A DNA stretch of 64,000 nucleotides, taken from NCBI GenBank assembly GCA_963818445.1, contig CAWFSG010000001.1, positions 1 to 64,000 of the forward strand, in the 5' to 3' direction. Under the pieces are notes generated by a model that worked only from the letters and a program-made list of their open reading frames with translations, was not told the origin of the DNA and did no database searches. Both the position numbers and the translations under genes were made by a program. Each line of letters opens with the position of its first letter. Position 1 is the first letter of the stretch. The stretch comes from Prado023 sp963818445. GTDB lineage: Bacteria; Actinomycetota; Actinomycetes; S36-B12; CAIYMF01. Below are positions 28,648 to 38,367 of the stretch, piece by piece.

Positions 28648-30619
28648 CTACCGTCCTGGTTCCACCTTCTGGAGGTTCTCGGCGAACTTCAGCTCGAGGG
28701 GTTCGAGCTGGTCGGCCGGGGTGAAGCCGAAGACTCGGGCGTAGAACGACAGCTCGGCCTCGAGGGCGCGGATCTGGGTCGCTGCCATGCGGAAGCCGTG
28801 CTGTTCCCCAGCGAACGGTAGGTAGGCGTGTGGGACGCGCCGTTCGGCCAATGCGGCCACGATCGCCTCAGCCTGGGCTGGTGGGACGACCGCGTCCTCA
28901 AGTCCCTGCATCACCAGGGTCGGGGTGTGGGCCCGGTCGACGTGCGTGATCGGTGATCGTTCGCGCACGACAGCGGCCGCCTGCGGCATCGGGCCGACGA
29001 TGGCGTCGAGGTAGCGGGACTCGAACTTGTGCGTGTCGGCCATCAGGGCGGCCATATCCACGACCCCGAAGTAGGACACCGCTGCGGCGAAGGCGTCGTC
29101 GAGCATCGTGGCCAGCAGGGTCGTCAACCCGCCCGCGCTGCCACCGCGGATCGCCATCCGTCGCGGGTCGACGAGCCCCTCGCCGGCCAGGTGCCGCGCA
29201 GCGGCCGCCGCATCCTCGACGTCCACGACGCCCCACTGCCCGTGGAGCAGCTGGCGGAAGGCACGGCCGTAGCCGGTGCTGCCCCGGTAGTCGACGTCGG
29301 CCACGGCGAACCCGCGCGACGTCCAGTACTGGACATCGAGTGAGTACTCGGGGCTCGCCCGCCCAGGTCGGCCCCCCGTGCACCCCGACCAGCAGCGGCG
29401 GCGCCGATCCTGGCGCGGGCTGCGCATCCGGGTTGGTCGGCAGGTGCACCCAGGCATGCGCCTGTGCGTCACCAGCGGTCGGGAACGTGATCTTCCTCGG
29501 CACCGACACCCACGGTGTCGGCAGCGTCACCCCGGAACCCGGGCGCAGCACCTCGGCGTCGATCAGGGCGCGAATCTCCGCGGGCCGATCCGGGAAGGAC
29601 ACGATCCCCACCAGGCGATCACCGTCGAAAGCGAGCTCGCTGACGTGCAGGCCCTCGAACCGCTGGGAGTGCGGCGCTCCCCTCTCCGGGACGGAGGTGA
29701 GGATGGTGTCCAGGCCATCCGGGTGGGCCGCGACCACGGTGCCGTCCGGCAGGACGACGTAGCGCGACTGGCCGAAGACCCAGGCCGGGACGCTCACCTC
29801 GGCCTCGACGGGATCGATCGGGGTGAGCTTGTCCAGGCCGTCGACCCGATGCACGTTCCACCAGTCGGAGCGATCCGAGCAGACGTACAGGGCCGCGTGC
29901 CGTCCCCACTCGGGCTGCACCAGCGACTCACCGCCCGATCCCGCCTCCCGCCGGGCGCCGCTCAAGATCAGCACCCCACCGGACTCCTCCAGCAGGCCCA
30001 CCCACAGCTGCGTGGAGTCCCACGGCATGTTCGGGTGGTCCCACGCCAACCAGGCCAGCTGGCGGCCGTCCCGGGAGATCCGCGGGGCGGCCACGAAGTC
30101 TGAACCGGAGAACACCACCCGCGGCTCCGAAGAGCCGTCGACGGGGAGCACCACGAACTCGTTGTGGACATCACGCCCCGGGTCCGGGCCCTCGTGCCGC
30201 TCGCGCACGCAGATGATCCACCGCCCATCGGGAGTCACCCGCCCGTCGGCATACCGCCAGGAACGGGCCGTGGGCGGCTCCGGGGAGATCGGAACCGGAT
30301 CACCGCCTGGGTCGATCCGATACAACCGCTGGTCGGCCCACGAGGATGCGAACACGGTGCCGCTGTGGACCCACCAGGCGCCCCCGCCATACTCGTGCAC
30401 CGCCGTGCGCGCGTTGAACCCGCCCGGCAGGACCTCATGGACGCTGCCATCCGCATCCCGTCGCACGATTGCCTCCCGCCCGGACTCCTGCGGACGCGTC
30501 TCGCTCCACCAGAGCACACCCTCAGCTGCATGCAGGGAGGTGGGGGTCGAGTCACCGGCTACCACATCAGCGGCGGTGACGATGGAAGGCCAGGACCCGT
30601 ACGGCGTGACAGGAGTCAT
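28648..30619 (-). CDS. S9-family prolyl oligopeptidase-like peptidase, frameshifted
   Basis: About 656 aa after removing one inserted base near 29368. The N-terminal 370 residues form a beta-propeller-type region; the C-terminal 260 form the alpha/beta hydrolase domain with the nucleophile elbow GGSAGG, the acid in GLEDAVVPP and His in GEQHGF. No signal peptide is seen, so it is likely cytosolic. It would cleave oligopeptides, often as a dipeptidyl or acylaminoacyl peptidase. ATG 30619 is chosen; no clear ribosome site precedes it, and TTG 30640 is an alternative. Confidence 0.87.
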
Positions 30620-30834
30620 GTCCGCACCGTAGAGGCCCAACCAGAGCGTGTCGTGATGGCGGTGCCGGGCTGCCGTGGCGAGAGCGCCGAGGGCGCCGCA
30701 TCGTCATCTGGCAGCTGAGGAGGCCGAGTGCTGGTATCCCTCCCGCCGAAGGCCGGGCGCCCGCCGCGCCCTGTCAGCGCCGGATCCTTCCGCCTCCTGC
30801 ATAAGACTGGCTCCGAGGACAAGGAGGCGCAGCG

Positions 30835-32265
30835 GTGAAGAGGCAGACGGCGGCGCGGGGGGTGGTCATAGCCCTGGTGGCGACCCTGTTGACACCACTG
30901 TCCGGGTGCGGCCGATCGGCCGATTCCTCCGCATCCCCCACTCCCACAGCCACGCCGAGCGCCACGGTCGACGCGGAGCTGGACCGGATCGCGACGGACT
31001 TCATCTCCACCATGGTCGACGAGGACTTCGCAGCCGCAGTGACGTACTTCGACGACACGATGCTCAAGGCCCTGCCCGCAGCCGACCTGAAGACGGCCTG
31101 GGCTCAGGTCATCGACCAAGCGGGTGGTTACAGGTCCGAGTTGAGCCGCACCCAAGAGGAATCTGACGGGTACGACGTCGTCATCGCAACGACCCAGTTC
31201 GAGAAGGCGGCGTTGAACATCCGCATGGTGTTCGACTCCGACCAGCGAATGGCCGGCCTCTTCTTCCAGCCGGCCACCTCCCCAACGTCGACGACGGCCG
31301 CCTGGCAGCCGCCCGCATACGCGGATACCGCCCGTGTCGCCGAAGCGGACGTCACGATCGGCGAAGGCCAGTGGCAGTTGCCCGGCACAGTCACCACGCC
31401 AACCGCTGGCGGCCCCTGGCCGGCTGTGGTGCTCGTGCACGGCTCTGGCCCCAACGACCGCGCCGAGGCGATCGGCCCGAACAAGCCCTTTCGCGACCTG
31501 GCACTCGGCTTGGCTTCCCGCGGCATCGCCGTACTCGCCTACGACAAGCGCTCCCTGACCCACGGCGCCGCGATGGCGACCGTGGAAGGCATGACAGTGC
31601 AGGACGAAGTGGTCGACGACGCCATGCTGGCCGTCGCCCTGCTGCGCGCGACCGACGGGGTGGATCCGGATCGCGTCTGGCTGCTCGGCCACAGCCTGGG
31701 CGGGATGCTCGCGCCACGCATCGCCGAGCAGGCCGACAGGCTCGCGGGGCTGGTCATCCTGGCCGGCGCCGCGCGCCCACTCGAGGAGCTCATCCTCGAG
31801 CAGACCCGCTACCTCAGCGAGCGCGACGGCACCGTGACCGCGGAGGAACGGTCCGCCCTGGACAAGGTGGGGGAGCAGGTGGCGGCCATCAGGGACCCGG
31901 ATCTCGATGCCGCCACGCCCGCCGCGAACCTACTCGGGGTGCCGGCCTCCTACTGGCTGGACCTGCGCGGCTACCAGGCGCCCGCAGTCGCGGCCACGCT
32001 GGACCTTCCCATCCTGGTGCTCCAGGGCGAGCGCGACTACCAGGTCACGATGGCGGACTTCGCGCTGTGGAAGAAGGCGCTCGGCACTCGCGACGACGTG
32101 ACACTCACCAGTCTTCCCGAGCTCAACCACCTCATGATGGCCGCTCGGGCAAGCACCTCCGCCACACCCGGCACCGAGGGCCTCAGCGGGCCCGAGGAGT
32201 ACGACGTGGCCGGCCATGTGGACGAGGCGGTGATCGACGCGATCGCCAGCCACATCCTCGGCTGA
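30835..32265 (+). CDS. Lipoprotein with DUF3887-like domain and alpha/beta hydrolase
   Basis: 476 aa from GTG 30835 with AAGGAGG 7 nt upstream. A lipobox LTPLSGC with Cys25 indicates a lipoprotein, followed by a Ser/Thr/Pro spacer. Residues 45-155 resemble DUF3887 (small cone-shaped domain). From about 170 on is a serine hydrolase with VHGSGPND, the nucleophile elbow GHSLGG, the acid in GERDYQ and His in ELNHLM. Relatives include dienelactone-hydrolase-like and penicillin-binding-adjacent esterases; substrate unknown. Divergent from the S9 peptidase with 215 bp between. Confidence 0.87.
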   Translation: MKRQTAARGVVIALVATLLTPLSGCGRSADSSASPTPTATPSATVDAELDRIATDFISTMVDEDFAAAVTYFDDTMLKALPAADLKTAWAQVIDQAGGYRSELSRTQEESDGYDVVIATTQFEKAALNIRMVFDSDQRMAGLFFQPATSPTSTTAAWQPPAYADTARVAEADVTIGEGQWQLPGTVTTPTAGGPWPAVVLVHGSGPNDRAEAIGPNKPFRDLALGLASRGIAVLAYDKRSLTHGAAMATVEGMTVQDEVVDDAMLAVALLRATDGVDPDRVWLLGHSLGGMLAPRIAEQADRLAGLVILAGAARPLEELILEQTRYLSERDGTVTAEERSALDKVGEQVAAIRDPDLDAATPAANLLGVPASYWLDLRGYQAPAVAATLDLPILVLQGERDYQVTMADFALWKKALGTRDDVTLTSLPELNHLMMAARASTSATPGTEGLSGPEEYDVAGHVDEAVIDAIASHILG

Positions 32266-32316
32266 TAACGCAAGCCCGCGCGGCCCGCGGACCGGGACCG
32301 ACACCTCAGGCAGCCC

Positions 32317-32841
32317 TCATCTGTGGGCCCGGTCCACGCGCAGGGTAGCGAGCAGGTCCTCGTGCAGCTGGATCCACATCACGTGACAGGAGTCGATGCC
32401 CAGCGCGTCGACCCAGCGGGCTCCGCCGCGGCGGAGCCGGTCCGCTGCGGTGGCGTACCTGGCGGCGTAACCGTCGAAGCGGGCCAGCGCCGCCGCCAGT
32501 CGCGTGCACACCCGGTCCAGTGCGGAACCGAGGCCGACAAAGTCGGCGATGACCCGGTCGTCCCACCGTGGGTCGCTGTGGTCGTTGGCAGCCAACGGGT
32601 CCCCGGGCATCGGATGCAGCTGCCAGCGGGTCACCACTTCCAGGAACCGGGCGTTCACCGGCTCGAAAGCCTCAAGCGTGGCGGCCACGACAGGCCGAGC
32701 ACCGGCGGCGTCGAGCTCGGCCGCAAGCTGGGCACAGTTCTGCGCCCGACCCGCGTCGGTCAACGACCACCCGCCCGCGCCGGCGAACCGGGACCGCTGC
32801 ACCCAGCCGAACGCCTCGAAGTCCTCGAGGGACTCGGCCAC
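32317..32841 (-). pseudogene. Winged-helix transcriptional regulator lacking its N-terminus
   Basis: 174 aa are readable from GTG 32841. The readable frame continues upstream as ADEGRVAARFALDRGEV, clearly part of the same wHTH domain, but meets a TGA with no start codon. The C-terminal part (AAELDAAGARP, DPRWDD, SCHVMWIQLHEDLLATL) matches a family of actinobacterial regulators about 210 aa long. So 30-40 residues of the DNA-binding domain are missing. Its 5' end abuts the end of a small ORF in the same frame, suggesting a deletion junction or an error. Confidence 0.5.
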
Positions 32842-32910
32842 CTCACCACGATCCAGGGCGAACCGGGCCGCGACCCGGCCCTCGTCGGCGAGCGAGGGTC
32901 GGGCTGGTCG

Positions 32911-33129
32911 TCAGCAGGTCAGCGTGAGCGTGACCGGCGACGAGTACCCCTTGGTGTAGCCGCACTTGGCCTGCACCACGGCACGGTAGGTGCCCTTCGG
33001 CAGGTTGATGGTGCGCGTCTCGGCCTTACCGGGGCAAACAACCGCATCCGTGAGTTGAGTCACACGAGCGGCGCGCAGCCAGCAGGTCCGCGTGATCCGG
33101 TGAACGCCCACCGGTAACGTCCGGGGCAT
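32911..33129 (-). CDS. Small protein, probable remnant of a secreted domain
   Basis: 72 aa. The C-terminal half (CPGKAETRTINLPKGTYRAV, then KCGYTKGY and VTLTLTC) reads like the last strands of an extracellular beta-sandwich domain with three cysteines, but no signal peptide precedes it. The 5' end overlaps the start of the amidohydrolase gene on the other strand. Likely a truncated gene or gene remnant; it may not be expressed. Confidence 0.3.
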   Translation of the reverse strand: MPRTLPVGVHRITRTCWLRAARVTQLTDAVVCPGKAETRTINLPKGTYRAVVQAKCGYTKGYSSPVTLTLTC

Positions 33130-34201
33130 GGACGCGCTGAGGTTCTCCGGGCCCGTGCTGCCCGACGGCGAGCCGCGTGAGGTCTACGTGGTGGATGGCC
33201 GCATCACCTACGACAAGCCGCTCGGTGCGCAGACGGTCGCTCAGGGCTGGATCGTCCCGGGGCTCGTCGACGCCCACTGCCACATCGGCCTCGGCGAGGA
33301 CGGTGCGGTGACCGATGCGCAGGCCGAGGACCAGGCGATCCTCGACCGCGACGCCGGCGCCCTGCTGATCCGCGACTGTGGGTCCCCGCTGGACACCGCT
33401 TGGATGCAGGAGCGCGAGGACCTGCCCAGGTTGATCCGGGCTGGGCGTCACATCGCCCGGACCCGACGCTACCTGCGCAACTACGCCCACGAGGTCGAGC
33501 CGGTCGAGCTGGCGGCCCACGTCGCGCGGGAGGCGCAGCGGGGTGACGGCTGGGTGAAGCTGGTGGGCGACTGGATCTCCCGCGACGAGGGCGATCTGGC
33601 CCCGTCCTTCCCCGCCGAGGCGTTCGCTCAGGCCATCGCGGTCGCGCACCAGCACGGTGCCAGGGTCACCGCGCACTGCTTCGGCCACGACGTGCTGCCC
33701 GGACTGCTCGAGGCGGGAATCGACTGCATCGAGCACGGGACCGGGCTGTCCGAGGACCTGATCGCCATGATGGTCACCGGCGGGGTGGCGCTGGTGCCGA
33801 CGGTCATGCAGCTGGACAAGTTCCCCGACTATGCGCAGGCAGGTGAGGCGAAGTTCCCCGACTACGCCGCGACGATGATCGACCTGTACGCGCGCCGGCG
33901 GGCCACGATCATGGCGGCCCACGACGCCGGGGTGGCCCTCTACGCCGGCACCGACGGCGGCGGTGTCGCCCGGCACGGCAACATCGCCGGCGAGGTGATC
34001 GCGATGGCCGAGCTGGGCATGTCCGCGGAGTATGCGCTGGGCGCCGCGTCCTGGCGGGCTCGCGAGTGGCTGGGCTGGAACGCCGGGTTGGCCGAGGGTG
34101 ACCCAGCCGACTTCGTCGTGTTCGACGCCGATCCGCTCGCCGACCTGACCGTGCTGCACCGCCCCGCCCGGGTGGTGCTGCGCGGGAGGGTGGTGGCCTG
34201 A
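33128..34201 (+). CDS. Metal-dependent amidohydrolase family protein
   Basis: 357 aa, TIM-barrel amidohydrolase. Metal ligands are visible as HCH in VPGLVDAHCHIG, H in VTAHCFGH, H in IDCIEHGTG and D in YAGTDGGG. The barrel is followed by the small beta domain EGDPADFVVFDADPL. Such enzymes hydrolyse amide or C-N bonds in small cyclic or peptide-like molecules (prolidase/imidazolonepropionase type). No substrate can be assigned. It stands alone between the remnants at 32.3-33.1 kb and a convergent GNAT gene. Confidence 0.85.
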   Translation: MDALRFSGPVLPDGEPREVYVVDGRITYDKPLGAQTVAQGWIVPGLVDAHCHIGLGEDGAVTDAQAEDQAILDRDAGALLIRDCGSPLDTAWMQEREDLPRLIRAGRHIARTRRYLRNYAHEVEPVELAAHVAREAQRGDGWVKLVGDWISRDEGDLAPSFPAEAFAQAIAVAHQHGARVTAHCFGHDVLPGLLEAGIDCIEHGTGLSEDLIAMMVTGGVALVPTVMQLDKFPDYAQAGEAKFPDYAATMIDLYARRRATIMAAHDAGVALYAGTDGGGVARHGNIAGEVIAMAELGMSAEYALGAASWRAREWLGWNAGLAEGDPADFVVFDADPLADLTVLHRPARVVLRGRVVA

Positions 34202-34242
34202 GGGTCAGGCCACGCCGACGGCGGCGAAGTCCGGGCACGCAT

Positions 34243-34806
34243 TCAGGCCGGTGCGAGCACCTTGCTCACGATCCACGCGTGCTTGCCGACCTGTCGGCCG
34301 CGGGTGAACCCGTACTCCTCGAAGAGTTCGACGGTCGCGCTGAACAGGAACCGTCCTGGCGACTCGCGGCCGGTGGTCACCTCGGGGATGGCCTCCACGA
34401 GTCCGCCGCCCGCCTGGGCGATCTGGTCCAGCGCGCCCTCCAGCGCCGCCCGGGCGACGCCCTGACCACGATGCTTGGTGTCCACGTAGAAGCAGGTGAT
34501 CCGCCAGTCGGGGAGCGGCGGGGCGTCCTTGTCGTACTCGCGCCGGTGCTTGATGTTCGGGAGCTCCTCGGGGCTGCCGTACTGGCACCATCCCTGGGCG
34601 GCGCCGTCCTCATCGAGGACCAGCGCGGCGTGCGCGCGATCGGAGCGAACTCGCTCCTCCTTCACTGTGCGGGCGACATCCCACTGGCCGCGTTCCGGGT
34701 GGAACCCGATGCACCAGCACCCGCCGAAGATCCCGTTGTTGCGCTCCACGAGCTCGGCGAAGGCCTCCCACGTCGAGGCGTCGAGGGGTCGGACGGTGAA
34801 CGACAT
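34243..34806 (-). CDS. GNAT-family N-acetyltransferase
   Basis: 187 aa. Acetyl-CoA binding segment ITCFYVDTKHRGQGVARAAL, with the Q/R-x-x-G-x-G/A motif as HRGQGVA. N-terminal region FGGCWCIGFHPERGQWD and C-terminal FEEYGFTRGRQVGKHAWIVSK match a subgroup often annotated only as GNAT. It transfers an acetyl group to an unknown amine. ATG 34806; a purine-rich GGAAGGATCC precedes it. Confidence 0.85.
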   Translation of the reverse strand: MSFTVRPLDASTWEAFAELVERNNGIFGGCWCIGFHPERGQWDVARTVKEERVRSDRAHAALVLDEDGAAQGWCQYGSPEELPNIKHRREYDKDAPPLPDWRITCFYVDTKHRGQGVARAALEGALDQIAQAGGGLVEAIPEVTTGRESPGRFLFSATVELFEEYGFTRGRQVGKHAWIVSKVLAPA

Positions 34807-34857
34807 GGCGGGATCCTTCCGGCGCGAGTGCGCCCATACTCCCGCGCGGGCCCCGGA

Positions 34858-35916
34858 TCAGGCGACAGGAGGTGAGGTGTCGTCGGCGGTGATGGCGGTC
34901 CTGCGCTGACGGGCGGCCAGCATGCCCAGTGCGCTCGATCCGAGCATCACCAGGCCGGCGACAAGGATCGCCAGGGCGGGCCGGTCCGCCCCGCCCACCG
35001 CCCAGAACACCAGGGCCGTGACGCTGGCGATCGCAGCCGCCAGCCACGGCCAGTAGCCCTCGACCAGGAAGCGCCAGAAGCCCAGGGCCGCCAGCAGCGC
35101 CATGACGGCCATCCCGAGTGCTCGGGTGGAGCTCTCGCCGATGATCGGCAGCGCCGACATCAATGCCACGGCCAAGCCGACGAAGACGGCCAACTCCCGA
35201 TGCGCCAGGCGCCGGGACACCACCAGCGCCCACAGCACGCCGAAGAGGACCACGGCCAGCGGTGAGTAGCGGTCGAAGGTGGTCATCTCGTAGTAGAAGT
35301 CATTGACCGACTCGGGGCGCAACGCCTCAATCGTCGTCTGGACGATGCCGAAGCTGGCGACGAACATCCCGAGTTCGGTGATCGTGCTCGACGCGACCAG
35401 GTGCGCCCCGACCATGACGGCCAGGGCGACGACGAACGCGGCGACTCCGGTGTAGAAGGAGTCCTCACCGATCAGCAGGGCCGTGGTTCCGGCCGCGCTG
35501 ACAGCCGAGCCCACGAAGAGCACCCCGGCGAGCCGCCGGCGGGCCGAGCCAGGTCCGGCCTCATGGCCGACGACCAGGGCGACAGCGGCACAGACGAGCG
35601 CAGTCACGCCGAGGCTCGCGATCTGCACGCCCAGGCTCATCGACTCCCAGTTCTGGGCCACCAGGACGACTGCGGCAGCGATCACGAGCGCACCGCCGAC
35701 ATAGAGCCCGACCTCGATGAGGACCTCGCTGAGCGAGCGGCGGTGGCGCGTACGGGGCGCTGCCCCGGGCGACGTCGGGGTGATCGCGGGCATGCCTGCA
35801 CCCACCTCGGCCAGGATGGCGGCGCGCTGGTCGGTCGAGATGGTGCCCCTGCTCACGAGGGCGTCCAGGGCCTGGGCCAGCGGGAGGGTCGATCCGGTGG
35901 GCAGGGTGTCGCTCAT
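34858..35916 (-). CDS. DUF2157-like multi-pass membrane protein
   Basis: 352 aa. The first 75 residues are soluble with a short helical segment (LAQALDALVSRGTISTDQRAAIL) typical of DUF2157 N-termini, then about ten hydrophobic segments follow between 80 and 335. No catalytic motif is seen. ATG 35916 has AGGAAGGTGG upstream. Function unknown; probably an integral membrane protein. The frame stays open upstream into the DUF1801 gene only because that gene is frameshifted. Confidence 0.75.
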   Translation of the reverse strand: MSDTLPTGSTLPLAQALDALVSRGTISTDQRAAILAEVGAGMPAITPTSPGAAPRTRHRRSLSEVLIEVGLYVGGALVIAAAVVLVAQNWESMSLGVQIASLGVTALVCAAVALVVGHEAGPGSARRRLAGVLFVGSAVSAAGTTALLIGEDSFYTGVAAFVVALAVMVGAHLVASSTITELGMFVASFGIVQTTIEALRPESVNDFYYEMTTFDRYSPLAVVLFGVLWALVVSRRLAHRELAVFVGLAVALMSALPIIGESSTRALGMAVMALLAALGFWRFLVEGYWPWLAAAIASVTALVFWAVGGADRPALAILVAGLVMLGSSALGMLAARQRRTAITADDTSPPVA

Positions 35917-35996
35917 GGCGCACCACCTTCCTCCCCCGTGATTCCAGTGTGCTCCTGGAGGTTGCTGGCGGGTATGTGCCGTTCGACCCCCGTTGC

Positions 35997-36354
35997 TCAG
36001 CGGCTCAGGCCCAGCTCCGCCAGGCGCGCATCGACCAGGGCGCGCAGGATCGGCTCGGGAAGCGGCGCGTCGACCGGGAACTTCACCGACCCCTTGGTGG
36101 TCTCGTAACCGGTCAGCTGCTCGTGCGAGTGTGGCCGTGACGCTTCCGCTCATCGGCAGGTAGCTGCAGTGGCGCGCGAACGCGGCGAACCCGGCCACGC
36201 CCTTGCCGCCGACCTTGAACGTGGGCGAGCCGTAGCTGATCGTCTGCTCGGCGTCGGGCAGCAGCTCCTCGAGGGTCGTGCGGACCTGAGCCAGGGTGCT
36301 CCGCTGCGGCTCGGGGACCCCCTGCATGTAGGCATCCACGTCGTGTGCGCCCAT
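35997..36354 (-). CDS. DUF1801 (YdhG-like) protein, frameshifted
   Basis: About 118 aa after removing one inserted base near 36125. Family pattern: an N-terminal VDAYMQGVPEPQRSTLAQVR, the central ISYGSPTFKV and the C-terminal YETTKGSVKFPVDAPLP followed by LVDARLAEL. ATG 36354 is chosen over ATG 36372 because AGGAGG lies 8 nt upstream of it. A small cytosolic protein of the SufE/YdhG-like fold with unknown function. Confidence 0.82.
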
Positions 36355-36432
36355 CGGCGTGACCTCCTGCATCTCACTCAACTCCTTACCGCCCGGGAAA
36401 TGGGTGGCTGGCCCCGCGCTACTGTGGCGGGT

Positions 36433-37452
36433 ATGACGAGGACCCCGCCAGCGCCGCCCGACCCCCGATCCGCCCCTGCCCTGCGGTGGGGCGTCCTCGG
36501 CGCCGGTGGCATCGCCAGCGTATTCACCGAGGCGGTCACGCAGCACACGCAGTCCACCGTGGTCGCGGTCGGGTCGCGCGCCCAGGTCCGTGCCGACGAG
36601 TTCGCCGCACGCCACGGGATCCCCTCGGCACACGGCAGCTACGAGGCTCTCGTCGCCGATCCGGAGGTCGAGGTCGTCTACGTCGCGTCCCCGCACTCCG
36701 AGCACCTCGAGCACGCCCTGCTGGCGATCGCCGCTGGCAAGCACGTGCTGGTCGAGAAGGCGTTCACCGTGAATGCTGCTGAGGCTGAGCAGGTCTTCGC
36801 CGCAGCCCGCGCACAGGGCGTCTTCGTGATGGAGGCGATGTGGACCCGCTTCCTGCCGCACGTCGTCGTGATGCGCGAGGTGCTCGCGCGCGGCGAGATC
36901 GGTGAGCTGGTGGGCCTCATCGCCGACCATGGGCAGAACATGGGCCACCATCCGGCGACCCATCGGCTCCACGACCTGAGCCTGGCCGGCGGCGCCCTGC
37001 TCGACCTCGGCGTCTACCCCGTCTCGTTCGCCCACGACCTGTTCGGCGCTCCCGACCGGGTGTCGGCCATCGGCGTGCTGACGCCCACCGGGGTCGACGG
37101 GCAGGTATCGATCGCACTGGGCTTCTCCGAGCGCCAGGCCAGCCTGCACACGACCCTCGAGGCGAACACGGCAACCACTGCCGTCGTATTCGGCGCGCAT
37201 GGCCGGATCGAGATCCAGGGCCGGTTCTACGCGCCGACGCGATTCACCGTCGTCCGCGACGACGGCACCCACTGGACCTACGACGCAGTGGTGGACGCCG
37301 GGATGCAGTACGAGGCCGCCGAGGTCGCGCGGTGCGTCGCCGCAGGCCTGACGGAGAGCCCCTCGATGACCTGGCAGGGGACCATCGACGTGCTGCGCAC
37401 CCTGGATGAGGTGCGCCGCCAGATCGGGCTCACCTACCCGTCCGAGGAGTAG
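36433..37452 (+). CDS. Gfo/Idh/MocA family oxidoreductase
   Basis: 339 aa. N-terminal Rossmann domain with WGVLGAGGIASVF, the AAxAGKHVLVEKAFTVNAAEA segment containing the family's EK(P) motif (as EKAF), then the C-terminal alpha/beta domain with GGALLDLGVYPVSFA. Closest in pattern to dimeric dihydrodiol dehydrogenase/trans-dihydrodiol-type members. NAD(P)-dependent oxidation of a sugar or sugar-like alcohol is the usual role; the substrate is not known. Converges on the SDR gene with 8 bp between stops. Confidence 0.9.
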   Translation: MTRTPPAPPDPRSAPALRWGVLGAGGIASVFTEAVTQHTQSTVVAVGSRAQVRADEFAARHGIPSAHGSYEALVADPEVEVVYVASPHSEHLEHALLAIAAGKHVLVEKAFTVNAAEAEQVFAAARAQGVFVMEAMWTRFLPHVVVMREVLARGEIGELVGLIADHGQNMGHHPATHRLHDLSLAGGALLDLGVYPVSFAHDLFGAPDRVSAIGVLTPTGVDGQVSIALGFSERQASLHTTLEANTATTAVVFGAHGRIEIQGRFYAPTRFTVVRDDGTHWTYDAVVDAGMQYEAAEVARCVAAGLTESPSMTWQGTIDVLRTLDEVRRQIGLTYPSEE

Positions 37453-37460
37453 CGAGGCGC

Positions 37461-38267
37461 CTAGGAGGGCATCAGCTTCTTCATCTGCTTCTGGATGAGG
37501 TGTGTGGCCTGACGGGGAGCGACCCGCGTGGCGGCGTTCATCAGCCTCGAATCCCGGCCGACGAAGATGTGCAGGCGGCCTGCCTCGATGCCGTCCAGCA
37601 TGATCCTGGCTGCGTCCGGGGCGGAGGTTGTCGGGTACCGGCTCGCATCGGCGGCCTCGGCGCCACCCGGGGCACTGACCCCGGAGTTGTCCGTGATGTT
37701 GGTCGCCACAGCGCCCGGCATGATCACCGAGACCCCGACGTTGGTGTCGAGCAGTTCGGCGTAGAGGCCTTCGGTCAGCAGCTTCACGGCCGCCTTGGAC
37801 GCTCCGTACATCACCTGGCCGGGGACGGGCAGGAACCCGCCCATGCTCGAGACGTTGGCGATGTGCGCCACGGGACGTGCCTTCAGGTGCGGCAGGAACG
37901 CCTTCACCAGGTAGATCGTCCCCATCAGGTTCACGTTGAGGACGCGCTCGATCGTGGGGTAGTCGAGGTCCTCGACGGTGACGAACGGCTGGATGATCCC
38001 GGCGTTGTTGATCAGCCCGTCGACGGCGCCGTGGCGGGCGATCACCTCGTCGGGCAGGGCTTCGCAGGCGGCACGGTCGGTGATGTCCAGCACGTGGGTC
38101 GACAGGCGCTCGCCGGCCGCACCGAGGGTCGCGGTCTCCTCGAGCCCGTCGGCGCGGACGTCGACAGCGGCCACGCGGGCGCCGCGGCGCAGCAGCCCGA
38201 GGGCCAGTTCGCGACCCATGCCGCTGCCTGCTCCGGTGACGACGACAACCTTGCTGCGGACCTTCAT
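37461..38267 (-). CDS. Short-chain dehydrogenase/reductase
   Basis: 268 aa, classical SDR: TGAGSGMG (cofactor), NNAG, the catalytic Ser in NVSSMGG and YxxxK in YGASKAAVKL. After the core comes a short C-terminal extension with IFVGRDSRLMNAATRVAP, seen in lipid-associated SDRs. Substrate unknown. It begins 75 bp downstream of the YbaK stop codon on the same strand. Confidence 0.9.
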   Translation of the reverse strand: MKVRSKVVVVTGAGSGMGRELALGLLRRGARVAAVDVRADGLEETATLGAAGERLSTHVLDITDRAACEALPDEVIARHGAVDGLINNAGIIQPFVTVEDLDYPTIERVLNVNLMGTIYLVKAFLPHLKARPVAHIANVSSMGGFLPVPGQVMYGASKAAVKLLTEGLYAELLDTNVGVSVIMPGAVATNITDNSGVSAPGGAEAADASRYPTTSAPDAARIMLDGIEAGRLHIFVGRDSRLMNAATRVAPRQATHLIQKQMKKLMPS

Positions 38268-38299
38268 CGGGGGCTCCTCACAGGGGAAGTTCGCTCGCC

Positions 38300-38367
38300 G
38301 CGACGAGCCTAGCCCTCAGCCTCTGAGACGTCGGCGACGAGCCTAGCCCTCGGGGTCCGTCACGTCG
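38300..38367. repeat. 34-bp imperfect tandem duplication at the end of the YbaK gene
   Basis: Copies 38300-38333 and 38334-38367 share an identical 18-bp head (gcgacgagcctagccctc) and a similar tail ending acgtcg. The unit includes the TAG stop of the YbaK gene on the minus strand. Confidence 0.8.

Noticed and set aside
32841..32925. In-frame TGA before the regulator considered as selenocysteine or readthrough
   Set aside because: No SECIS-like element or cysteine-position homology is seen, and the upstream peptide belongs to a different kind of protein.
34858..37272. An apparent large fusion of DUF2157 and DUF1801 on the minus strand
   Set aside because: The frame stays open only because an inserted base near 36125 bypasses the DUF1801 stop. 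Both genes have their own starts and ribosome sites.
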